A DNA stretch of 64,000 nucleotides, taken from the NCBI GenBank assembly GCA_963802095.1, contig CAWDHI010000006.1, positions 1 to 64,000 on the forward strand, in the 5' to 3' direction. Shown in pieces: positions 41,518 to 51,401 of the stretch; positions within the stretch are counted from its first letter, which is position 1; each line of letters starts with the position of its first letter. Under the pieces are notes generated by a model. The model worked only from the letters and a program-made list of their open reading frames with translations. It was not told the DNA's origin and made no database searches. A program made the position numbers and the translations under genes. The stretch is from CAVVEQ01 sp963802095 (GTDB taxonomy: Bacteria > Chloroflexota > Anaerolineae > Anaerolineales > Anaerolineaceae).

Positions 41518-43456
41518 TTGAACATAGCCCATACTCATAAGGGTAAAACCAAAGGCAAGCCGGATGGGGTCCGGCGGGCGATAATCTACCTGAGGAATTT
41601 GAAAGGTTTGGCGTTTCTGCCGTATTTCTTCATGGTCGTGGCCACCTTTGCCCAGCTGGCAGTGCCGGCCATGGTACGCAGGGTGATCGACGCGATCACT
41701 ACAGGCGTCACATCCAAGATGCTGCTGGAATGCCTTACCCAAGATCCCAGCCCAGTTCATGGATGCAGCCCTCCCCAGGATCCTTTCCTACCTCAACCTG
41801 CCAAGCGGGTGGAGTGCGGAACAGCTGACCGCATACCTGGCTGCTACCGTGGAAAAAGCCCCCAGTGCGCTGCTGGTGGCAGGTATCTCCATAGTATTGT
41901 TCGCTGCGATCCGTGGGCTTTTCGCCTTTCTTCAAAGCTACTGGGCGGAGCGCAACTCCCAGTCTATGGCATTTGATCTGCGTAATGATCTCTATTCCAA
42001 AATTCAACGACTTTCCTTTTCTTATCACGATCGCAACCAGACCGGGCAGTTGATGGTGCGCGCAACGGACGATGTGGAGAAAGTGCGACTTTTCCTGGGA
42101 CAGGGTCTTCTCCAGCTGGTCGGTGCCATCATGCTGCTTTCAGGCACATTGATCATCCTTTTCACCTCCAACGCAAAACTGGCGGTCTATACCCTGTGGA
42201 TCCTTCCCGCGGCGGCGATAATGTTTATGATCTTCAGTGGTGCCGCCCGGCCGATGTTCACCATCATTCAGCAAAAACTCTCCATAGTCAATACGATCCT
42301 TCAGGAAAACCTGGCTGGCGCCAAGGTGATCAAAGCCTTCACCCGCGAACCTTCGGAGAGGAAAAAATTTGCAGCAGGGGTGGATGACCTGCTGGTCACC
42401 CAGCTGAAGATCGCACGCCTATTTTCCTTTCTTTTCCCGATCGTTTTCCTCATCGCCAACCTGGGACAGGCCACGGTCCTCTATTATGGAGGTCAACAGA
42501 TCATCCTGGGCACGCTCTCCCTGGGGCAGTACCAGGAATTCAGCCTCTACCTCATCTATCTTTTTCTCCCCATCGCCCAGTTCGGGTTCATTATCACCCA
42601 ATACAGCCAGGCATCCGCTTCCGCCACCCGTGTTTTTGAGATTCTCGATGCGCAAAGCGACGTGGTCAATAAACCCGACGCTCAGGACCTCCCCTTCGTG
42701 GAAGGCAGGGTTCAGTTCGAGGAAGTCACCTTCCGTTATTACAGTGGCGGTGAACCGGTGCTGGATGGGGTGAGTTTTGATATTCAGCCAGGGCAGACGG
42801 TCGCCCTGCTGGGTGCCACCGGCTCTGGCAAGACCTCGATCATCAACCTCCTCCCCCGCTTTTACGATCCCACGGAAGGCAGGGTGCAGATCGACGGGTA
42901 CGATCTGCGCGAGGTGTGCCTGGATTCGCTTCGCCGGCAGATCGGCATCGTGCTGCAAGAGACAACCCTTTTTTCCGGCACGATCCGGGAAAATATCGCC
43001 TTCGGCAAACCCAATGCCAGCACAGAAGAGGTGACCGCCGCCGCCATGGCAGCCGCGGCACACGATTTCATCATGTCCTTCCCGCAGGGGTACGAGACCC
43101 CGGTTGGCGAACGCGGCGCCACCCTTTCCGGCGGGCAAAAACAGCGCCTTGCCATCGCCCGGGCACTTCTACTCAATCCCCGTATTCTGATCCTGGATGA
43201 TTCCACCAGCTCGGTGGACCTTACCACCGAGGCGGAGATCCAAACCGCCCTGGATACTTTGATGAAGGGGAGAACAAGCTTTGTGATCGCCCAGCGGATC
43301 ACAACGGTGATGAATGCCGATGTGATCCTGGTTCTGGAAAAAGGAAAAATTGCCGCCAGGGGTACGCATGCGCAATTGATGGAAGAGAGCGAGATTTACA
43401 CTGAGATATACCACTCGCAGCTGGCTGGCACCGAGAAATCGGAAATTAGGGAATAG
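41518..43456 (+). CDS. ABC exporter half-transporter 1 (MDR type), frameshifted near N-terminus
   Basis: The start is probably the TTG at 41518 after AAAGGAA; an 11-codon leader frame (ATG at 41486) ends at a TGA overlapping it. The first 70 residues (NLKGLAFLPYFFMVVATFAQ, RRVIDAIT) are in one frame; a shift near 41720-41735 leads into LPKIPAQFMDAALPRILSYL and the rest. The transmembrane domain has six helices (GQLMVRATDDVEKVRLFLGQ intracellular loop). The ATPase has Walker A GATGSGKTS, signature LSGGQKQRLAIARAL, Walker B ILILDDSTSSVD and IAQRIT in place of the usual switch-His IAHR. Catalytic Glu is Asp (DDS) and the switch His is Gln, so this half carries a degenerate ATPase site. Partner follows. 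Confidence 0.9.
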
Positions 43457-43490
43457 CATCGGGATTCAACCCGGTTAAGGAGTAAACATT

Positions 43491-45543
43491 ATGATGGGTG
43501 GAGGCGGAGGCCACGGGCCTCAGGCAATGTTGAAGCAGGAAGTGTTCAAACCCAAACAGGTGGGCACCACTCTGGGTAGGTTGGGGCACTACCTCAAACC
43601 TTTTTGGTGGATCGGCATCCTGGTGCTGATCATGATGGTCATTTCCACCTGGACACAGGTTACAACTCCCAATGTTATCGGGCAGGTGGTGGATTGTTTC
43701 CTAACTCCTGCGGTAGGCGCAGCCACGGGGAACGCCTTTCCGGGGATGGAGTCGGAATCCAATTCGCAGCAGAACTGCTGGCTTGCGCAGCCTCCCCAGG
43801 GCTTCACCCAAACAGTCGTTCAGAAGAATGTACACCTTCAACGGATTTTCCGTTCCTCCCGCCGACCTGGGACTTTTACAGACCGAGCAGCGCATAGAAG
43901 GTTTGGGGAGGATGATCGCGGTGCTCATTGTCTTCTTTATCATCGGTGCGATCACTGCCGGTTTGACGGCCTACGGCGTCACCTGGGCGGGGATGCGTGT
44001 GGTGCGCGGAATGCGCCTGGAAGTGTTCGATAAGGTTCAGATTTTACAGATCGGGTACTATGCCGAGCACGAAGCTGGCGATCTGATGAGCCGCATAACG
44101 AACGATACCGAGACGATCCTGCAGGCAATGAACTTTGCCCTCATCAACGTGGTGAGCGGCGTGCTGCTGCTGGCGTGGACGACGTACGTGATGTTTAGTA
44201 TTAGTTTGTCTTATGCCCTGCTCAGCATGGTGACCGTGCCGTTGATGATCTGGGCGACCACCTATTTTTCCGGCCAGGCGCGGAAAGCATTCCGTGAATC
44301 CAGGAAAGAACTGGGGAATGTAAACGCAGAGCTGCAGGAATCCATTTCCGCTGTTCGCGAAGTGCAGGCTTTCAACCGCGAGTCGGAGAATATCGAGCAG
44401 TTCCAGGTCACCAACGCAGCCAACCGGGATGCCAACGTAAAGGCTGTCTCTTTTACCTCCGCCCTGGCACCCACCCTGGAAGCGCTCGGGTACCTCTCCC
44501 TGGCGATCGTAACCGTGGCAGGGGGCATGGCGCTCCTGGGTAATGGCATGCTCTTTGGAACCGCCATCTCGATCGGTCTGGTGATCACCTTCGTAGGGTA
44601 TGTGCAACGCTTCAACCAACCCATCGGCCAGATCTCAGTGTTGTGGACCAATATTCAGAACGCAGTTGCCGGAGCCGAGCGAATCTTTGGCCTTTTGGAT
44701 GAGCCCCTCTCCGTTCAGGATGAACCCGGCGCGATACAAATGCCTCAAATCGAAGGCAGGATTGAATTCCGCAATGTAACCGCTCAATATGTGGAAGACC
44801 AGCCGGTGCTCTGCAACGTAAGCTTCACCGCTCTGCCAGGGCAGACGATCGCCATCGTGGGTCCCACCGGAGCCGGCAAGACCACCATCATCAACCTCAT
44901 CCCAAGGTTCTACGACGTTGTGGATGGCAGTGTGCTGATCGATGGGATCGACGTCCGCAAGGTGACCGAGGCTTCTCTGCGTTCGCAGATCGGCATCGTC
45001 CTGCAGGATACCTTCCTCTTCAGTACATCGGTCATGGAGAATATACGCTTCGGAAAGCCGGAGGCTACCGACGAAGAGGTCTTCGCTGCAGCCAGGCTGG
45101 CAAACGCGGATGGGTTCATCCGGAATCTTTCGGATGGATACCAGACGGTGCTTGGCGAACGTGGCAGCGGTCTCTCGCAGGGGCAGCGCCAGCTGATATC
45201 CATTGCGCGGGCAGCCCTCAACAATCCTCGAATTCTTATCCTGGATGAAGCCACCTCCAGCGTGGATACCCGCACCGAAAGGTTGATCCAGAAAGCGCTC
45301 GAGGAGTTGCTCCAGGGGCGCACCTCCTTTGTCATCGCGCACCGCCTCAGCACCATCCGGAATGCCGACTTGTTACTTGTGATCGATGATGGGGAGATCG
45401 TGGAATGCGGAAAACATGAGGAGCTGCTTGCGAAAAAGGGCTTCTACCACAATCTGTATACAAGCCAATTCCGCCGCAATCCATCCCAAACCGGAAGTGA
45501 AGGCAAACCGATTCCCCCGATCATGAATCCCTCTTCGGCTTAA
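43491..45543 (+). CDS. ABC exporter half-transporter 2 (MDR type), frameshifted
   Basis: The start MMGGGGGHGPQA follows AAGGAG by 6-8 nt. The first frame covers TLGRLGHYLKPFWWIGILVL, PNVIGQVVDCFLTP and NCWLAQPPQGFTQ. A shift between about 43790 and 43828 leads into MYTFNGFSVPPADLGLLQTE, the intracellular loop GDLMSRITNDTETI and a complete ATPase: Walker A GPTGAGKTT, signature LSQGQRQLISIARAA, Walker B ILILDEATSSVD with the catalytic Glu, and IAHRLSTIRNAD with the switch His. This half has the full catalytic set, complementing half 1, as is usual in heterodimeric exporters such as TM287/288 and BmrCD. Likely a multidrug or lipid exporter controlled by the MarR protein. Confidence 0.9.
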
Positions 45544-45562
45544 AGGGTTGGTGATAAATAAT

Positions 45563-45598
45563 ATAAAACCTCCTGCAGGATCCTACGGGAGGTTTTAT
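45563..45598. terminator. Bidirectional terminator between convergent genes
   Basis: An 11-bp perfect stem ATAAAACCTCC / GGAGGTTTTAT around a 14-nt loop. The A-run before and T-run after serve both strands. Confidence 0.85.
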
Positions 45599-45618
45599 TG
45601 AACAGCGGGTAAATAGGA

Positions 45619-45900
45619 TTAACCTGCATCCGGGTTGGCAGCTTCATCCGCTGCGATAGCCTTCTGGTCTTCAGCTGTGACCGGTTGGGGTTGAATACCC
45701 AAGTCCTGCATTGTGGCTTGAAGATCCTCGGGTTCCATCTCTTCCGGCGCCATGCCGGTTTCCTGTTGAACTTTTTGAGCGTCGGCTTGAGACATCTTGA
45801 CCGCTGAGGTGGCTCCGCCGATCAAGAGCATACCGCCAACGATCACCCGTCTTCTGCGTCTTCGTGCTCTTCTTACCATTCTTCGTCTCATCATTCGCAT
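45619..45900 (-). CDS. Small membrane protein with Arg-rich N-terminus
   Basis: A 93-residue protein with a strong ribosome site (AAAGGAG). The first 18 residues are almost all Arg/Met (RMMRRRMVRRARRRRRR). A hydrophobic helix VIVGGMLLIGGATSAV follows, then an acidic Gln/Glu-rich C-terminal half (QQETGMAPEEMEPEDLQATM). The layout suggests a single-pass membrane protein with an inside-facing basic end that could contact nucleic acid or phospholipids. The C-terminal part slightly resembles SHOCT-like short domains, but I do not assign a family. Function unknown. Confidence 0.65.
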   Translation of the reverse strand: MRMMRRRMVRRARRRRRRVIVGGMLLIGGATSAVKMSQADAQKVQQETGMAPEEMEPEDLQATMQDLGIQPQPVTAEDQKAIAADEAANPDAG

Positions 45901-45987
45901 GGTAATTCTCCTTTCTTGCCTAAAAAAATATTATACAACAATTCAAATTCAGGTCATAAACAGGGTGTTGATTCTTGGATATTCAAC

Positions 45988-45996
45988 TTATCCACA
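45988..45996 (+). promoter_or_regulatory. Perfect DnaA box upstream of dnaE
   Basis: TTATCCACA, 117 nt before the dnaE start. It could couple dnaE expression to DnaA, but a single site proves little. Confidence 0.45.
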
Positions 45997-46112
45997 AATC
46001 TTTAAGCCGCGCGTGGGGCGCTCATCCTTGATTCTGGATAAAAAGTGTCATAAAATGAGAATTGGGTTAAAATAACCACATCTGGCGCCCCTGGCGAGAT
46101 TTACCCGTAGAT

Positions 46113-49100
46113 ATGCCCAATTCATTCGTCCACCTCCACCTGCATACCCAGTACTCCCTGCTGGATGGTTTTTGCAAGGTGCCCGAGTTGATCTCCCGCG
46201 CCAGGGAAATGGGCATGCCTGCCATCGCCATCACCGATCACGGAACCATGTTCGGGGTGATCGAATTTTTCCAGAAGGCAACCAAAGCCGGGATCAAACC
46301 CATCATCGGGCTGGAAGGCTACCTGGCGGCGCGCGGGATGAACGACCGCGACGCGCGGCTGGACCGGACCTCGTCGCACCTGCTGCTGCTGGCCGAGAAC
46401 ATGACCGGTTACCAGAACCTGCTCCAGATCGCCTCTGCCAGCCAACTGGAAGGTTTCTATTATTACCCGCGCATCGATAAGGATTTCCTCGCTGCCCATT
46501 CCGAAGGGCTGATCTGCACCACCGGCTGCATGGCTTCCGAGATCTCACGCACCATCCGCGATGAAGGCGCAGAGGGCGTGAAGCGCAAGCTGGACTGGTA
46601 TTACGAAGTCTTCGGGCGCGACCGGTATTTCTTCGAGCTGCAGCACCACGATATCCCCGAGCTCCACGCCCAAAATAAAGTTCTGATGGAGCTGGGTTCG
46701 CACTACAAGGCGAATTTTGTGGCCACCAACGACGTCCACTACATCAATCCCGAGGATGCCCGCCTGCAGGATATCCTGCTGGCCATCCAAACCGGCACGC
46801 TGATCTCGGACCCGGATCGCATGCGTATGTCCGGCAATACGTATTACCTGCGCTCTCCCGAGGAGATGAGTTCGCTCTTCGCCGAAGTTCCTGAGGCGCT
46901 TGCCAACACGCTGCTCATTGCCGAGCGCTGCAATGTGGACCTTTCCCCCAAGGGGTATCACCTGCCTGTCTTCGAGGTTCCCCCCGGAACGACCCCCGCA
47001 GCTTACATGCGCAGCCTGTGTGAGGAGGGTTTCCGCCGGCTCTACCCCGAGCATCTGGATGACCCCAGGTACCGCGAACGCCTGGAGCATGAGCTGACCG
47101 TCATCCACCAGATGGGCTTCGACGCCTATTTCCTGATCGTCTGGGACCTGTGCCGCTTCGCACGCGAGCGCGGCATCTGGTATGAAGCACGCGGTTCGGC
47201 GGCAGGTTCGATGGTGGCCTACACCCTGGATATCACCCTGGTGGAACCCATCGAACAGGGTTTGATCTTTGAACGCTTCCTCAACCCGGGGCGCATCTCG
47301 ATGCCCGATATCGACCTGGATTTCCAGGACGACCGCCGCAGCGAAGTGCTGAAATATTGCGCCGAGAAATTCGGCGAGGACCATGTGGCGCAGATCATCA
47401 CCTTTGGCACGATGGGCGCGCGCGCTGCCGTGCGCGACGTGGGTCGGGTGATGGATATCCCGCTTTCGGAGGTGGACCGCGTTTCGAAGTCGATCCCCTC
47501 CAACCCCGCCCGGCCGATGAGCCTGGAGGAGGCCATCCAGCAGACGCCCGAGTTGAAACAGTTCCACGATGAGCAGGATTACCTGCGCGAGCTTCTGGAT
47601 ACCGCCGCCAAGATGGAGGGGGTGGTTCGTAACGCCGGAACCCACGCCGCCGGCGTGGTGATCACCGATAAGCCCATCATCGAGTATGCCCCGCTTCACC
47701 GCCCCACCAACACCAGCGAGGAGAACCCGGTCAAATCGGTCATCCAGTTCGAAATGTCCATCGTGGAAGCCATGGGGCTGCTCAAGGTGGATTTCCTTGG
47801 GCTTTCCACACTCACCGTGATGTCGCGGGCGTGCAAATTGATCGAGGAGCGCCACGGGGTAAACCTGGACCTGCACTCCATCCCCCTCGATGACCCGGCA
47901 ACCTTCGAGTTTCTGGGCAAGGGCGAGACTGCCGGCGTCTTCCAGCTGGAGGGCACGGGCATGACCCGCTACCTGGTGCAGATGAAGCCCAAGAACCTGG
48001 CCAACATCATCGCCATGGTGGCACTCTTCCGCCCCGGGCCGATGGAATTCATCCCGAAATATATCCTGCGCATGCACGGGCAGGAACCGGTATCCTACGC
48101 CCACCCGCTGCTCGAGCCGATCCTCAGCGAGACCTTCGGGATCCCCATCTACCAGGAGCAGGTGATGTTCGCGGCCATGTCGCTGGCCGGCTACAGCCCC
48201 TCGGATGCCGATGAGCTGCGGAAGGCCATCTCCAAAAAGAATGCCGACGCGTTGGCCAAGCACCGTGAGAAGTTTGTGCAGGGCTGCGGGAAGAACGGCA
48301 TCTCCAAGGAAAAGGCCGAGTCGATCTTCAGCGACTGGGAAAACTTTGCCCGCTATGGATTCAACAAAAGCCACGCCGCCGATTACGGCGTGATCGCGGT
48401 ACAGACGGCCTTCCTCAAGTGCCACTACACCGCGGAATACATGACCTCGCTGCTCTCCGCCTCCAAGAACGAGATGGAAAAAGTGGCCTGGTACATTGCC
48501 GACTGCAAGGTGATGGGGATCGACGTGCTTCCACCGGACGTTAATACAAGCGGCTGGGATTTCACCATCGAGGATTGCCCCGAAGGTGGGGCTTCCATCC
48601 GCTTCGGACTGGGTGCCATAAAGAACGTGGGTCGCGACCCGGTGGATATGATCATCGCCGCCCGCTGCAATGCGCCTTTCCGCGACCTGAACGATTTCGC
48701 CCGCCGGGTGGACCTTGCCCATGTGGGAAAGCGTACCCTGGAGTGCCTGGTGCGGGTTGGCGCGCTGGATTATTTCGGCCAGCGCCGCGCCATCCTTGCA
48801 GTGCTGGACCAGGTGTGCGCCATCAGCGCCAGCCACTTCCGCGCTGCGAACAAGGGGCAGCTGAGCATCTTCGGCGCCGCAGAAGGCGTGGAGGAGCGGA
48901 TCGTGCTGCCCTCCATCGCAAGCGCGGATACCCGCGAGCAGCTTGCCTGGGAAAAGGAGCTGCTGGGGCTGTATGTTTCCGATCATCCCCTCAAGATCTT
49001 CCTGCCGGTGCTGGAGCGCAAGGTGAGCCACTATTCCGCCCAGCTTGGCGAGGCGGGTAAGGGCGAGAAGGTGACCGTGGCTGGGCTGTTGACGGCCGTG

Positions 49101-49913
49101 CGCCAGATCCGCACCAGGGAGGGCAAGCCGATGGGTTTTGCCACGCTGGAGGATATCCAGGGTAAGGTGGAGCTGGTGATCTTCCCCAAAACCTGGGAGA
49201 AGTACCACGACCTACTGAAGACGGATACGGTTCTCTGCGCCGAGGGCAAGCTGGATGCGCAGAGCGGTGACCCCAAGGTGCTGGTGGATAAGCTCTTCAA
49301 CGTGCAGCCGGATGAGTTCGGGGAAGATGCCCACCCTGCGGCAGCTCAGGCAAGCCAGGCTTCCATGGAGGCCGGTGCAGAGCTTGAGGACTGGCCACCG
49401 GAAGCCCCGCCACCCCCGCCCGAATGGGAGGACCCGCCATTGCAAACCCCCTCTCAGGGCGAACCGCCCCTGATGGGGCAGATTGCTGACCCCACCGAAC
49501 CGCCAACCACTGCCCAGGAAAGGCTGACCGAGGTGCTGGAAAAGATCGCTGAACCCACACCCGTACCATTGGTGAATGCACAGATAATCGCCGAAGTTGC
49601 GCTTGCCTCCCCCCCGCTGCCGGAAGTCTTACCGCCGTTCATCACCGCGCCTGGGGAGGAACCCGCCCAGCGCGTTCTCAAGGTGGAGCTGCGCTCCAGC
49701 GGCAACAAGGACCAGGATAAACGCCGGTTGCAGAGATTACTGGGCTTCCTGCACTCCTGCCCGGGGCAGGACCACTTTGCACTGCTGCTGGTGGAGAATG
49801 GCCACCGCTACATGCTGGATTTCCCGAACGATACCACCGGTATTTGCGAGGAGCTGCTGCGACGGCTGGGGGAGATCGTCGGCGCGCACAACGTGAGCGT
49901 GGAGGGGGGATAG
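46113..49913 (+). CDS. dnaE: DNA polymerase III alpha subunit
   Basis: The 1266-residue replicative polymerase starts SFVHLHLHTQYSLLDGF, the PHP domain, which retains the metal-binding His/Asp set (HLHTQYS, ITDHGTM). The polymerase core has MPDIDLDFQDDRR with catalytic Asp401 and Asp403, then EARGSAAGSMVAY and ARYGFNKSHAADYGVIAVQT. Helix-hairpin-helix and OB (tRNA_anti; TVAGLLTAVRQIRTREG, about residues 985-1070) domains follow. After residue 1080 there is a Pro/Glu-rich linker of about 100 residues, then a separate C-terminal domain (RVLKVELRSSGNKDQDKRRL, DHFALLLVENG). E. coli DnaE (1160) has no such linker. A -10-like TAAAAT is about 40 nt upstream. Confidence 0.97.
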   Translation: MPNSFVHLHLHTQYSLLDGFCKVPELISRAREMGMPAIAITDHGTMFGVIEFFQKATKAGIKPIIGLEGYLAARGMNDRDARLDRTSSHLLLLAENMTGYQNLLQIASASQLEGFYYYPRIDKDFLAAHSEGLICTTGCMASEISRTIRDEGAEGVKRKLDWYYEVFGRDRYFFELQHHDIPELHAQNKVLMELGSHYKANFVATNDVHYINPEDARLQDILLAIQTGTLISDPDRMRMSGNTYYLRSPEEMSSLFAEVPEALANTLLIAERCNVDLSPKGYHLPVFEVPPGTTPAAYMRSLCEEGFRRLYPEHLDDPRYRERLEHELTVIHQMGFDAYFLIVWDLCRFARERGIWYEARGSAAGSMVAYTLDITLVEPIEQGLIFERFLNPGRISMPDIDLDFQDDRRSEVLKYCAEKFGEDHVAQIITFGTMGARAAVRDVGRVMDIPLSEVDRVSKSIPSNPARPMSLEEAIQQTPELKQFHDEQDYLRELLDTAAKMEGVVRNAGTHAAGVVITDKPIIEYAPLHRPTNTSEENPVKSVIQFEMSIVEAMGLLKVDFLGLSTLTVMSRACKLIEERHGVNLDLHSIPLDDPATFEFLGKGETAGVFQLEGTGMTRYLVQMKPKNLANIIAMVALFRPGPMEFIPKYILRMHGQEPVSYAHPLLEPILSETFGIPIYQEQVMFAAMSLAGYSPSDADELRKAISKKNADALAKHREKFVQGCGKNGISKEKAESIFSDWENFARYGFNKSHAADYGVIAVQTAFLKCHYTAEYMTSLLSASKNEMEKVAWYIADCKVMGIDVLPPDVNTSGWDFTIEDCPEGGASIRFGLGAIKNVGRDPVDMIIAARCNAPFRDLNDFARRVDLAHVGKRTLECLVRVGALDYFGQRRAILAVLDQVCAISASHFRAANKGQLSIFGAAEGVEERIVLPSIASADTREQLAWEKELLGLYVSDHPLKIFLPVLERKVSHYSAQLGEAGKGEKVTVAGLLTAVRQIRTREGKPMGFATLEDIQGKVELVIFPKTWEKYHDLLKTDTVLCAEGKLDAQSGDPKVLVDKLFNVQPDEFGEDAHPAAAQASQASMEAGAELEDWPPEAPPPPPEWEDPPLQTPSQGEPPLMGQIADPTEPPTTAQERLTEVLEKIAEPTPVPLVNAQIIAEVALASPPLPEVLPPFITAPGEEPAQRVLKVELRSSGNKDQDKRRLQRLLGFLHSCPGQDHFALLLVENGHRYMLDFPNDTTGICEELLRRLGEIVGAHNVSVEGG

Positions 49914-50151
49914 CGGAGAGGTTTCCTCTGCCTTCAAAACGAGGGGGGAGACCGAAGACCGGGAGGGGTTTGTGGTGGATGCTCTATTCAGGACGACGAG
50001 GAGCACATTGCCGTGTTCTTCGATTCGATGAACTTCAAGCGCCAGATCGCTTTAATGTCAAAGCCGGAGATCTTGGGGGAGGGTAAGTAAGGAACAATAT
50101 TTCGAAACTCGTCGTCTGCATCATGTATACTAAATGAAGCAGGAGTAAGAA

Positions 50152-51120
50152 ATGAAATCGATAAAAATATTCATGAGTATCATGGTTGCCCTGACCCTGG
50201 CCGCCTGCAGCGGCCCAGGCCCTTCCCCCGTGGTGCCCCAGGAGGAGATCCAGCAGGAGTTGGATGCCATCCTGACGCAGGCTGCGGAATTTCCGGGTGA
50301 TGGGATCGTTGATCAGCCTTCAGCCTCACCCTCCCCGGATCTACCAACCCTGGTGCCAACCGCAACCCTGCTGCCCACGCAGACCCCGTTACCGACCTAC
50401 ACCCCCTACCCCACCTACACCCCCTTTGTGCTGCCCACCGCAATCCCCGCAATACCCACTGCGGTGGTCACCATCAAACCCAAAGCGTCGATCACCATCC
50501 TGGGCGTGCAGAAAAACACCGCAGTTACCGTGGAGGCGGAAAATTTCCTGCCAGAACAGGTCATCAAGATCAGGGTGGGACCTTACGATACCTTCTCCAA
50601 GGATGCGGTGGAGGTTGGCACCATCAACTCCGGCCAGGGCGGCCCCATCAAATTTGCGGCGCTCCTGCCAGCCGTGGTGAAGGATGTGGAAAAGGTGACC
50701 ATCCGCCTGGATGGTTCTGCGGGGGAGGTGGCCTATACCTACTTCACCAATGCGACCAGCGGCACGGTCCCAACCCTCACCACCACGGTGACCAGCTCCA
50801 TCTGCCAGGTGTCGGTTTCACCAAAACTGGGATCCGTGCTGGAGCCGGGAGCGGATTTCGATGCCACCTGGACCGTGAAAAACACCAGCGGAAAAGCCTG
50901 GGAAGTGACCGTAATTGATTACAAGTACATGACCGGCACCGAAATGCAGAAGTACGCAAAAGCCTACGACCTCAAAGAGACCGTCCCCTCGGGTGGGAGC
51001 GTGACCCTGCGGGTGGATATGACCGCACCCACCGACCCGGGCACCTATACCACCAACTGGGCACTCGTCCAGGGCAGCACCGTCCTCTGCAGCCTACCTG
51101 TGAAGATCGTTGTGAAATAA
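50152..51120 (+). CDS. Lipoprotein with C-terminal four-tryptophan (NBR1) domain
   Basis: The 322-residue protein has a lipoprotein signal (FMSIMVALTLAACS), a Pro/Thr linker (TPLPTYTPYPTYTPFVLP), a beta domain (about residues 105-205: ASITILGVQKNTAVTVEAEN), and a four-Trp domain (about 215-320: FDATWTVKNTSGKAWEVTVI ... GTYTTNWALVQGSTVLCSLP). Trp positions W-x-V-K-N, K-A-W and N-W-A-L are visible; the last Trp is replaced. The same domain occurs in all three solute-binding proteins at 24.7-30 kb. Promoter TATACT at 50126 and ribosome site AGGAG at 50141 are good. Ligand unknown. Confidence 0.78.
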   Translation: MKSIKIFMSIMVALTLAACSGPGPSPVVPQEEIQQELDAILTQAAEFPGDGIVDQPSASPSPDLPTLVPTATLLPTQTPLPTYTPYPTYTPFVLPTAIPAIPTAVVTIKPKASITILGVQKNTAVTVEAENFLPEQVIKIRVGPYDTFSKDAVEVGTINSGQGGPIKFAALLPAVVKDVEKVTIRLDGSAGEVAYTYFTNATSGTVPTLTTTVTSSICQVSVSPKLGSVLEPGADFDATWTVKNTSGKAWEVTVIDYKYMTGTEMQKYAKAYDLKETVPSGGSVTLRVDMTAPTDPGTYTTNWALVQGSTVLCSLPVKIVVK

Positions 51121-51226
51121 AGGTAACCCCACCACAGAGTAATTCCTTTTCGGTGTTTAGCGGAAGGCCGTCTGACCCTACACTGACACCTCTCCCGTAT
51201 TCGGCACCCTCCCAAAATTTGGTTTT

Positions 51227-51365
51227 TTTGCGAGGAGGGCTGGCGGAGACCAACCCGACGCGGCAATCTGTAAAAACCATACCCGAGGCAGGATTGCTTC
51301 TCCGGAAAAGCCTCCTGAGCGCAAGCGGCATCCTTCCGATATTCTTCGGAAGCGCTCGCAAAGAC
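51227..51365. repeat. Palindromic interspersed element (TTTGCGAG...CTCGCAAA type)
   Basis: A 139-bp element with inverted ends TTTGCGAG and CTCGCAAAGAC. Inside are GACGCGGCAATCTG and GGATTGCTTC, the arms I recognise from the widely distributed 'TTGCGAGGAGC ... GCAATCTC' palindromic repeats of Chloroflexota, deltaproteobacteria and others. A nested hairpin CTTCCGA/TTCGGAAG lies near the right end. It fills most of the 280-bp spacer before rarA. It is probably a non-autonomous mobile repeat (MITE/REP type). Confidence 0.6.
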
Positions 51366-51401
51366 ATCAGTTGTGGGGCGGCGGAGTATAATCTTCTTCT
51401 C

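Noticed and set aside
46545..49208. Very long open frame on the minus strand inside dnaE (887 codons)
   Set aside because: It is the complement of a GC-rich gene with clear DnaE motifs; the minus frame shows no domain and is a codon-bias shadow.
49914..50151. Possible remnant gene ending EHIAVFFDSMNFKRQIALMS before the TAA at about 50089
   Set aside because: No start, frame broken near 50000, and no family recognised; too weak to annotate.
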